Of a DNA stretch of 64,000 nucleotides, positions 35,428 through 45,292 are shown piece after piece. The stretch is from Apium graveolens. Its lineage: Eukaryota; Streptophyta; Magnoliopsida; Apiales; Apiaceae. Position numbers and translations under genes: made by a program. Location: the NCBI RefSeq assembly GCF_009905375.1, contig NC_133648.1, forward strand, positions 304,188,565-304,252,564, read 5' to 3'. Position 1 is the stretch's first letter. Every line of letters starts with the position of its first letter. The notes below the pieces were generated by a model. That model was not told the DNA's origin. It did not search any database and was given only the letters and a program-made list of their open reading frames with translations.

Positions 35428-36307
35428 GGCAAGAACTCAGCTAATGTTGTGTAGCAGATTAATCTCCAGTAAATCAAAATTAATTTGATTAAATTGGAAA
35501 TTAACTGAAATATGAATTATAAATATTTCAGAATTCTCTGTATATTTGTCTTTCAAAATCAATTAACTTGGAATTTTTAAAATTCTGAGTAAACTGCTTA
35601 GGTGTTAAGTTACATCTTTAATATGTAAAATTAACTCAAGGTAGAATTACAATAACCAAAAGTATCTAGAGAACTGAGGTCTCGATTAGTATAAAGTGAC
35701 TGCTCGACAAGTCATTTTAGGACTTCTCGAGTGAGTCTTCAATACGTCAACTTACTGACTTCTCGAGTGACTTCTTGAATAGGTTCAAAATGACTTATCA
35801 ATAAGTCCTTATAGAGTTCTCTAGTAGTATTCATTCACAGAGTTCTCTATAAGTACAAACTTTAACTCATCAATAACTCAAAACTGAGATAATTTAAATT
35901 GATAAATTATTTTAGTAAAATACCTTTGGAAAATGCATTCTAATTTTATTTTCAATTTATTCAAATAAAAGTTAGAATTAATTCAGTCCACTTTTTGGAC
36001 AAACTGGGTATTTATTTGACATTTCGATAAGTCAAGTTTGAGTTCTCTATAAGAGTAATTTAAAATGACTTCTCGACATGTACTTCACTTCTTTAAATGA
36101 CTTCTCGATAGACAACTCCAAATGTCTATTTTTGAGTTCTCGACAAGTCATCTACTTTCACTATAAATACCCAGACTTCTTGATACATACTTACTTACAA
36201 CTTTCGAGGTCTAAAGTGACCTAGCTTTCTATCCATAACTGTTTTCTCTCTCGTTTTTCACTCTTTCTCATAAATCTTTCCTACCCATTCATTCTCATCA
36301 ATCAACT
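35428..36307 (+). other. SP spacer between pol and the post-pol frame
   Basis: About 880 non-coding bases. From about 35660 to 36150 there are many short palindromic motifs of the CTCGAGAAGTC / GACTTCTCGAG type, like those in the LTRs. A leader-like CT-rich stretch (about 36240-36300) precedes the ATG at 36308. Confidence 0.75.
35660..36150. repeat. Dispersed CTCGAGAAGTC-type short palindromes
   Basis: At least eight variants of GACTTCTCGA, TGACTTATC and GAGTTCTC spaced 30-60 bases apart, in both orientations. The same words fill the SP LTRs (for example GAGAAGTCATTC at about 31112). Confidence 0.7.
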
Positions 36308-39300
36308 ATGGCTCAAAATGTTGCTAGGGCATCTATCCCGGAGAAAGGAACTAAATATCTTGTTTTCACTGATGCGAACCAAACTCCTGATAGTTTCAAG
36401 GGGTTTGTAAAATTTTTGTCTGAATCCTATCTTGCAGGTGCCTTGACTGCAATACAGTACTATATCTAGATGTGCTGCATGATTTCTGGACTACAGCTAT
36501 AGTGAGGACTGATGTTAACAACAATTCTCTCTCTCTGGTGGTGACATGCACAATTGAAGGCCAAAAAATAGAATTCAATGATCATGATGTGAATAGAGCT
36601 TTGGGGCTGCCAACTGAGAATCTGGTGGAGGTGCCAACTCCTGATGAGCTGACTGAGTTTATGGACTTCATCAATTATGGTGGGAGAATCAACTTCTCAA
36701 GCTTGAACAGATACAATCTAAGGAAGGAGTTGTCATTTATCTTTGACTCTGTAGTAAGGGCCTTTACTTGCAGAAAAACTGGATATGACAATATCTCAGG
36801 TGTTGTGCAAAAGCTGGTGTATTCAATTGCCCACAACAGACACCTAAATGTTGGTCTACTGATCCTGGAAGAACTAGCAACCAGGCTGATTATGCCCCTA
36901 ACAGCTAGAGGTAAGAACATATTATTTCCTAGATTTATTATGTCCACTTTAAATAATAAAGTAGCTGACATACATCTGTTGAATGGTATAGATAGTACTA
37001 AGAGAGGAAATTGTAAGCAAGTGTCCAAGATAATATTTGGCTCACTTACTACAAAGAATAAGGTCAATGTAAGTCTGAAAATCACTCCATTTATGTTGGA
37101 AAGATTTAGGACTTATCCTTATCCTATGCCTGACATGAGATCAAATACACAATCTAGTACATCTATGATTCCTGAACCTGTGGAAGTACAAACACAGGAT
37201 CACCAACAGGGATCTTTCCAAGCTGCAACCATTCTATTACAACCTTTAGAAGTTAGGAAACCAACTACCTCATCTTCTCAAAAAGGTGAGGTCAGTAAAA
37301 AGAAGAGAAAGGGGATAAACCTAGCTGTGCTAAATGAGAGTGGTGAGGAGAGAGCTGAATGAGTACCACCTCTGGTCAAAAGATCCATAAAAAGTAAACA
37401 AACTAAGCTGACCACTTTATCTTCCTCTACATCCTCCCAACAGGATGCAGTTGTAAAAACAACCAGGAGTGAGTCTACACATCCTGCACAAGAATCAATT
37501 CAAGTGTATGGTAGGAGAAACAAGGAAATCACTCACTGTAAGAGCACATCTCTTGAAGCTCCCTCATCTATTCAGGGGGAGTTGCCAACACTCACAACTG
37601 AGCAACAATTTCTTCTATCTAATATTTCTTATATTCCAATTCCACTTGACTCAATTTCTCAAGTGCACCAAAAATCAAGTGACTTAGCTCAAGAAGCTTT
37701 GCTCACCACCCAGACACCTCATTCAGATGGTGAGAGGCTACATGCTGGGGGAGACCTTAATGACACCATCACAAATATAGGGTGTTTATCAGTCTTTATT
37801 GAAGACCCCATGGATATCTCTAATGCACCTTCATGTGCAAAATAATCCTCACGGACTGAAAGGTTTGAGGGTAGTACTCCTAAGGGGGAGCTATCTATAT
37901 CCTCTCCAATTCAATTTGAGGTTCCTTATGAAGGAACAACTCCCCTCACAACCCTAGTAGAAATTGCCTCTGCAGTTGAAGCTAGGAGTACAATTGCCCA
38001 TGATCCTGTCATAGGGGAGACAAGCTTAGCACATTCAAGTGCCAGTGTGTTGCAAGACACACAAGGGTTTGAGGCTGGTGCACATGGCAGTAACCCAGTC
38101 AAATCCCCTCCAATTCAATTGGAGGTTCCCACTATAAGTGGAGGACAACCTACTGTCATGACCACAGAGAAATCTGTGAGTTAAACTGTGATTTCAGTCA
38201 CATGAGTTTCTGATGAACCATCAAGCTTTCAATCTCAACAGCCTCACATAATCTCTCAGTGGCTACAAGAATCTGTCTCTCAACCAACCCCTGTAGATGA
38301 TCTACTGGTAGAGCAGATCTCTGGACTGGCTAACATCTCACAACATCTTTTAACTTCAAACATGAGCAACCAAGATTATTAAGCCATTATGCTTGCTTAT
38401 AACGAAGAAGTTGAGGAGAAAAAGGAGAAAATTGTTAATGATGCTGAGCCAGATGGGAATGTGGATGCATGGCTGTCTGAGGACTTTGTCTAGGAGATGA
38501 ATCAAGTTTTGGCCAAATTTAGAGAAGAGTATGTTACTATTCTGGGGAGTAATACAAAAGACTTAAGTCCAGAAGCTGTCTATGATGCCATTACAGATGT
38601 ATACAAAGCTCAGCTCAAAGCATTTCATCTGTTTGGTAAGGCTCTTGAAATCAAGCTCACTGGTCATGAAGACAGAATCAGAAAACTGGTGAATGAGAAA
38701 ATGGACATGATCATACCATCTCAAGAGCAGATATCTTCGAAATTCAAGCATTTTTCTGAGCAAATGGCTATGATGGATCTTGCCTCCATTGAGAAGGAAG
38801 TCAAAAATCTCAAACTATCCTTCATAAATCTCCATACAGTGATCCAGCAACAAATTACTTACTCAAATGAGACCAAGGTTCAGCTCGATCAACTTCACCA
38901 GAGCTGATATAAACCTTCAGCAGTGCTGATGGAAGGGATCAAAGAGGCTGTAGGAGAACACTTTGGCACATCTAGCAGCTCTTATCAGCCTTGATCCACC
39001 TCAACAGATCTGCAAATTCAGTCTCTACAGGATCAAGTCACAGCATTGCAAGACTTCAACTCATCTCTCACTGCACAAGTTCAGGCTTTGACATCTCTTG
39101 TCAAGAGCTAACAAACAGACATCCAAACTCTGGTGGACTCCCATAAGTATCTTCAAATGCAAAATTCCATAGCTTTAGGAACCATCATGGGTAAACTCAA
39201 CATACCACTACCTTCTTTGCCTGAACAAATAAGACCTAAAATCCCTACTCCTTTTCTCATGCCTGTCAACAAGACTAAAGGGGAGATAGAGGCTAGGTTG

Positions 39301-41037
39301 GCACAGTCAAGGTCATCTCAACAAGTCCAAAGTGCTGAAGAGAGTTTAAATCAAAAAATTGATATTAAAATGGAGAGACTTTTTAAAGCAGCTGAGGGTC
39401 CCAGTCAAAGCAGAGAATTTGATGAACTGCTTAAGGCACTCAGAGTTTCTCTCAATAACAATTCCTTCACTTACAAGAAAGCATTGGACAGGATAATAAA
39501 CTCAATAAGAGTGATCTTGGTAACTAAAGACAATTTCAAGGAAAGAAGGATAGTGGTCAACATCAATGACTCAGGGGTAGACATATGTATGCAGGTGTCC
39601 CGTAACTATCTTATCTCTAGGAGGGCATCTGAATTAGATGTTTTGATAAGCAAAGTCAAAATTGTGATTCATGAAGATACTCTCTTGCTAACAGAATTGA
39701 AGAATGCAAAAGTAGCTGCTTTCCCAGAAGCTTATCTACATCCTAGCAAGGGAGTGGCATACATTTGTTCTACTACCAAACATTTCAAACATTTTCAAGT
39801 TCCAAAACAATGTGTCATGGAAAACAAAAGGCTCATCATGACTCTTGAAACTGAGCTGAAAGTAAAAAGGAACAAGACTGTTGAAGATGAGGAGATGATA
39901 AAACTGTTGAGAAGATATCTGGATAATGCAGAAGCAAACTTGCCCAAAACAAAAATCAACAAAGATGATTTGGATGATGATGAGCAGAAGAAAGATGATC
40001 AAAATTCTTCTGGCTTAAATTCAAGTCAGTCTAATAAGCCATCTGGAAGCAGGGGTGGAGGGAAGAAGGAGGATGACAAGAAAGATGAAGACACGAGAAA
40101 AAGGGAAAGGAAGAGCAGAAAACCTCATGATGACTCAAAAACTCAAACAACCCTAAATATCCAAACACAACCACCTCAAACCTTAGCTCAATTCACAACA
40201 TCAAATGTCTCTAACATTAAATCCTCCCAAACACCTAAGCCAAAATTTCTTTACAGACAAACTGCCAACTCCTTCCTAAAAATTCCAATCACCTCAGGCC
40301 TCACAAACTTCAAGAAAATAACAACCCTACCTTTAGCTAAACATTCACTAAAATTCAATCTTAATTATGTGGGAAGAAAGCCTAAGAAATTCAAGCATGT
40401 AAAGGAAGTGGAAGTCACTGAAAGGGCCATCTGTAATTGTTTCAAAGAATCTGACTTTCTACCTCTAAATTGGTGCATCACAGATGAAGATCATTTCCAA
40501 AATTCAGCTGAGGAAATTGTCAAAGTATGGGTTGTATCACTGAGAGAAGTTAGAGTCTACTTTAAGGATGGTACATTCACTCTTCTAAACAAAGACTTAA
40601 TGGATTCTTTGACTCCTACAGAAATTAAGAGAGTGCTAAGTTTGTTAAATGGCAAGGACACTGTTGCAAGGACTTGGAGATCATCTTTGGCTGAATGGTT
40701 GATTGAAAGGGAGGAAACAAAGAAAAGAGATAAGGCTGAAGCTGAAGAAAGAAGAAGGAAACATGATGAAGAAATAGATATGTTTATAAAAAGATCAGAA
40801 GAGTTGAAAGCAAAAGGAATGAGCAGAATTTCTAAAGATGGTAGATTTCTAAACATTAAAGTTGGTGGATTCTCAAGATTCAATTTAGAGTATCTGGACC
40901 AAGGGTACCCTAAGGCAGCAAGGCAAAAACTTGTGGAAGCTCTAAGTGGAACACTCATCATAGAAGAACTTGAAATTTTTGATCACTTGAAGGATAAACT
41001 TAGAGAAGAAGCACATGTAAAAACTGTCTTTACCTGA
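36308..41037 (+). pseudogene. SP giant post-pol frame (about 1,570 codons)
   Basis: ATG at 36308 (MAQNVARASIPEKG) opens a frame that shifts by one base near 36465. From there a single frame runs to a TGA at 41035. In-frame stops occur at 37360, 37843, 38182, 38203, 38380, 38491, 38905, 38992 and 39109, so the original protein was about 1,570 residues. The N-terminal third has a globular region (VVTCTIEGQKIEFNDHDVNR, RYNLRKELSFIFDSVVRAF). A low-complexity Ser/Thr/Pro middle and coiled-coil stretches follow (about 38500-39120, 39840-39940). A Lys/Glu-rich C-terminal third ends near 41037. It occupies the Sirevirus envelope-like position. I see no signal peptide or transmembrane helix. Confidence 0.8.
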
Positions 41038-41185
41038 TTCCTGTAATTCTAGAACTTGGTGAATCTTATGTTATACAAGTTGTAATTTTATCAAGCTTTA
41101 TGTTTTAATCTTATCTTCCATCAGTTTTAAACCTGGGGTTACTCTTGTTAACAGGCATGAATTTGTGTGAAGCAATCTTCTCATA

Positions 41186-41198
41186 AATTGGGGGAGAT
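41186..41198 (+). other. SP polypurine tract
   Basis: AATTGGGGGAGAT directly before the 3' LTR. S2 has the same core. Confidence 0.88.
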
Positions 41199-42506
41199 TG
41201 TTGTAAAAGACATGCTTGTACTTTAACAAGACTAAGACAACTTGTCAACCATAAGTAAGTTGTATTGTTATCTAAATTTGTATTCTGTACTTATAACACT
41301 TAAAGTCTGTAAAAATGCAAAGGAGTAGACTGGAGTCTTTTTCCTAAAACAGTATCAAGCCTAAGGATCCTATCTGAAAAAAATCATGAAGATCATGCCT
41401 CAGAAGAATTTTGAAGAAGCTGAGTTGAATAAATCTGTTTGGAGAAAAATGTTCTAAGTCAAGATCTCTACAAGTCACAGATTTAATGTTATAGAGAAGT
41501 CATTCGAGAACTCCAGAATGACTTATCGAGAAGTCATTCAAACTCCAGAGAGTACCAATGGATAAGCAATATCTACTTGACGAATGAGCTATATATCCAC
41601 TCGATGGATGAATAACATCTACATGATGGATGAGCAATATCTACTCGACGGATAAGCTATACATCTACTTGACGGATGAGCAATATCTACTCAATGGATA
41701 AGCAATATCCACCGGGAGTAGAGAAGTCAGAAAAGCTGCTAGAGAACTCCAAAAGATATCTACAAGTCATTCCTTCACTAGAGAACTCAGAGTTATCGAC
41801 AAGTCTATATCCATTCGAGAACTCAGAGATATCTACAATTCAAGTGAAGTTATGAAGACTAGAGATCTCGATGAGCTAAAGACCTCTAAAAGCCAAACTC
41901 ATCATGGAGTACTAGAAATCTCGATAAGCCTATGTACTTATCGACATATCAAGTGTTCAAATGAATCAAACTGGAGATCTCGAAGTACAGTCTCAAAGTA
42001 CAGGATTGTAGATCAGTTTAATATCCAAGATAAACAATCAACAAACAATCCAACAGCTGGATTTACAAGTCTACAAAAAGCAGCTTGAAGTGTGTGTAAG
42101 ATCAATGGCAAAGATTAACTGACAGAGGAGGATTAAAGTAAACACGGGATGCTAAAGATATGCTAAGCCAGAAATGGAAGATTTTCTTTTCTATAAATAG
42201 AAATGACAAGTGACAGTTTAGAAAAGCTAATAGCATGTTTATTATCCACTGTGTAAACCAACAGTTAACTGAGCTATAAAGTTAACACTGGTCCTCTAGT
42301 TAGAGGTAACAATTTAGATCAAAAATTCTTGTAACACTCTCGAGAAGAAGCTGAGATCTTTAACTTCAAAGAGCTTAGTTCTGCATGAACACCTTTCTAT
42401 ACAAGATTTAATTTACTTTGTTCAACCATTATCTTTCAAGAAAAGCTTAAAATCAGAAAAACACATTCACCCCCCCCCCCCCCCGTGTGTGATTCATTAC
42501 CTAACA
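41199..42506 (+). repeat. SP 3' LTR (1308 bases)
   Basis: Partner of 30809-32200. It lacks about 85 bases present at about 31990-32085 and has a longer poly-C run (about 15 against 10). Several CG positions of the CGACGGAT array are decayed. Confidence 0.92.
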
Positions 42507-42511
42507 CTTAA
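42507..42511. repeat. Target-site duplication CTTAA, right copy, of SP
   Basis: Pairs with CTTGA at 30804-30808. The S1 RT sequence resumes here. Confidence 0.75.
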
Positions 42512-43735
42512 GATATCTGAAAATTCTCTTAATAGCTACTAAATGAGTTTCTCTAGGATCAACCTGAAATCTAGCACAAAGACAAGTAGCAAACATTATA
42601 TCTGGCCTACTAGTTGTTAAGTACAGAAGGATCCAACCATGCCCCTATAACTTGAAATATCCATAGACTTTTCAGTAGTGTTTAATTCAAGCTTAGTTGC
42701 AGTGGCCATGGGAGTTTTTGCAGATGTGCAATCCATTAGATCAAACTTCTTTAAAAGATCATGAATGTATTTAGTTTGACTAATGAATATTCCATCACTA
42801 ACTTGCTCAACTTGTAAACCAAGTAAGTAAGTTAGTTCTCCCATCATGCTCATTTCATACTTACTTTGCATCAATTTGGCAAACTTTTTGCAAAGTTTTT
42901 CATCTGTAGAGCCAAATATAATATCATCTACATAAATTTGAACAAGTATACTAGAGCCATTAACATTTCTAAAGAATAAAGTTTTATCAACAGTACCTCT
43001 TGCTTCATACCAGGCTCAAGGTGCTTGCTTCAGTCCATAAAGTGCTTTCAAAAGATAGCAGACATCATTTAGGAAATTTAGATCTTCAAAACCAGGAGGC
43101 TGATTAACATAGACTTCCTCCTCCAAATCTCCATTCAGAAATGCACTTTTGACATCCATTTGATAGACCTTGAAATTGGCATGAGCTGCATAGGCTAAAA
43201 AAATTCTGATGGCTTCAAGTCTTGCAACATGAGCAAAAGTTTCATCAAAATCTATTCCTTCTTGTTGACAATAGCCCTTAACAACCAATCTAGCTTTGTT
43301 CCTTAACACTATGCCATTTTCATCTATCTTGTTTCTGAATACCCATTTGGTGTCAATTGGATTATTTCCTTTAGGCTTGGGTATTAGCTTCCATACTTTA
43401 TTCCTTTCAAACTGGTTTAGCTCCTCCTGCATAGCTAAAATCCAATCATGATCCAAAAAAGCTTCTTCTACCTTCTTTGGTTCCTCCTTAGATAGAAAGC
43501 TGATGTATAGACATGCTTCTTGAGTTGCTCTCCTTGTTTGAACTCTAGAAGACATATCACCAATGATGAGCTCAAAGGGGTGATCTTTTGTCCATTTTCT
43601 TTGTTGAGGTAGATTAGCTCTAGATGAAGAGGCCTCATTGTAGTCTTGATGTGTGACTGAGTTTTGATTATTAGAAACTCCCCCTGAGTTTGTGAATCTT
43701 TGATTTGAGAAAGGAGATTTTTCTGTAAGTGATAT
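42507..43735 (-). pseudogene. S1 reverse transcriptase
   Basis: Minus-strand Copia RT. It includes [30 protein letters not shown], then [20 protein letters not shown] (first Asp) and [10 protein letters not shown] stop at about 43013 is followed by YVDDIIFGS (about 42930, catalytic). GELTYLLGLQVEQ comes next, and a one-base frameshift near 42630 lies before YLTTSRPDIMFATCLCARFQ. RNase H continues at 30808. Sirevirus-like. Confidence 0.88.
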
Positions 43736-44433
43736 ATTCAAACTTTCAGCTTCTTTTGATGACCCGACGGATGGTGCACTTTGTGTCCCAACGGATGAAG
43801 CTGGTTGTCTCCCGACGGATAAGAAAGATTGTCTCCCGGCGGATGAAGCATTTTGCAACTCGATAGATGTTGAATTTTGTGCTTCATTAGTAGTAGATTT
43901 TCTGCATTATCCTTTGCCATAGTTTCCTAATCACTTTCATCATCACTATCATCACTAAGCATCTCCATATTATCAAATTTGAGACTTTCATGAGAATCTT
44001 CATATTGTAGTCCTTCAATCTTTTTATCATCAAACACAACATATATTGATTCCATAGCAATGTTGGTTTTAAGATTGTAGACTCTATATGCTTTTCCCAT
44101 AGCATATCCAATAAAAATTCCTTAATCTGCTTTAACATCAAACTTCCCATATTGGTCAGTTTGATTTATCAAGATATAACATTTGCAGCCAAAGACATGA
44201 AGAAAATTTAGAGTTGGTTTCTTTTTCTTGAACAATTGATATGATGTCATGCATTTTGCTTGATTTACCAAAGAAATATTCTGAGTGTAGCAGGCAGTGT
44301 TCACAGCTTCAGCCCAGAAATATGTTGGTAATTTTGATTCTTCAAGCATTGTCCTTGCAGCTTCAATAAGAGATCTGTTTTTCCTTTCTGACCACTCCAA
44401 TTTGTTGTGGGATTCTTGCTGCAGAAAATTCAT
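43736..44433 (-). pseudogene. S1 integrase C-terminal part and linker
   Basis: Contains VVERKNRSLIEAARTMLEE with the catalytic Glu, WAEAVNTACYTQN, FGCKCYILINQTDQ and GIFIGYAMGKAYRVYN. The variable linker with the 24-base repeat follows. A stop near 44122 and frameshifts near 43915 and 44440 break it. Confidence 0.85.
43763..43870 (-). repeat. 24-base in-frame tandem repeat in the S1 pol linker
   Basis: Four clear 24-base units (43763, 43787, 43811, 43835) and a degenerate fifth. Each begins CCCGACGGAT or a close variant on the plus strand. On the coding strand each encodes eight residues (SVGRQ- and SVGTQ-type) in the variable linker between integrase and RT. The core matches the LTR array and the S1 hairpins. 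Confidence 0.82.
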
Positions 44434-44686
44434 GCATTATACCATTCTCTTAACAAAAAGATCTCATCACAGAATTCTTGAACTCAGTTCCATTGTCACT
44501 CCTGATTCTTCTTACTTTAAAATCAGGATGATTGTTGACTTGCCTTATGTGATTGATGATGATTTCACTAGCCTCATCTTTAGACTTTAGAAAATATGTC
44601 CAAGAGAACTTTGAGAAATCATCTACAATTACTAGGAAAAATCTTTTCCTTGAGATGGACAACACATTGACTGGTCCAAAAAAATC
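44434..44686 (-). pseudogene. S1 integrase core, N-terminal part
   Basis: FFGPVNVLSISRKRFFLVIVDD to RRIRSDNGTEFKNS, containing the second catalytic Asp (SDNGTEF). It is cut by TAT at 44687. Its upstream continuation with the first Asp (IMDFFGP) is completed by 55130-55161. Confidence 0.88.
44682..44686. repeat. Target-site duplication AAATC, left copy, of TAT
   Basis: AAATC precedes TGATAGGGAT and is repeated exactly at 55130-55134. Confidence 0.92.
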
Positions 44687-45259
44687 TGATAGGGATAAAG
44701 AAATCCTGATTGTATAATTAAATATTGCAAGGTGTAGGGCTGCTAGGCCCAATAAGAAGATGTATGACATTCAGACCAAGAAGGTCAACACATTGATCAG
44801 GCCTGATGGACCAGATCAGGCCTGATGGAACAAAGAAGGCCCAAAAGCCCTGATTATTTATTAATTTCGTAATTAATAAATAAAGGAGGAAAACAGCTAT
44901 TAAGATAAGTCCTAGTGGGGATATAAATCCTTGTAGATTGGCCTCAAGGGGACCTAAAAGGATAAGGAATTAGTTTCCTACTATCTAGGACTCCAAAGTC
45001 CATTCTAATTATGAGACTTGCCCACCAAGTCTTCTATACCAAGTCCAATTCAAGGACTCTCAACATCTATATAAGGGGTCTCACCCCACAAATCAGAACT
45101 ACGTTTTTTGGCTTGATTCTCTAATTCACAGAGATACGTAGGCATCTCGTAAAGGCAGAATTAAGCTACTTAACACGAGAGCAGCCATTAAAGGCCTTGA
45201 GCTCCCGAATCTTAGTAATAAATACAGCAAATAATAACCTTAGTTTTTTATCCATAACA
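44687..45259 (+). repeat. TAT 5' LTR (573 bases)
   Basis: TGATAGGGAT to CATAACA. It carries two 12-base palindromes ATCAGGCCTGAT (44796-44807 and 44815-44826) in U3 and a TATA box CTATATAAGG (about 45067-45076). Confidence 0.93.
45067..45076 (+). promoter_or_regulatory. TAT LTR TATA box
   Basis: CTATATAAGG in both LTRs, about 190 bases before the LTR end. Likely start of genomic RNA about 30 bases downstream. Confidence 0.7.
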
Positions 45260-45261
45260 TT

Positions 45262-45279
45262 TGGCGCCGTCTGTGGGAA
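45262..45279 (+). other. TAT primer-binding site
   Basis: TGGCGCCGTCTGTGGGAA, two bases after the LTR. This is the form commonly found in Tat and related Gypsy elements. The exact tRNA is not assigned here. Confidence 0.85.
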
Positions 45280-45292
45280 GTGAACAACAACC

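Larger units (their letters stand above)
30809..42506 (+). mobile_element. SP: Sirevirus-type Copia derivative with deleted pol
   Basis: An 11.7-kb plus-strand element with two LTRs, initiator-tRNA-Met primer-binding site, gag and protease remnants, the last 35 codons of RNase H, a very large post-pol frame and a TTGGGGGAGAT polypurine tract. Integrase, RT and most of RNase H are missing between about 35240 and 35310. gag has a UBN2-like domain, the CCHC knuckle IRCFNCDKLGHFATEC and the post-pol ORF typical of Sireviruses. It is non-autonomous and inserted in S1 between RT and RNase H. Confidence 0.9.
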
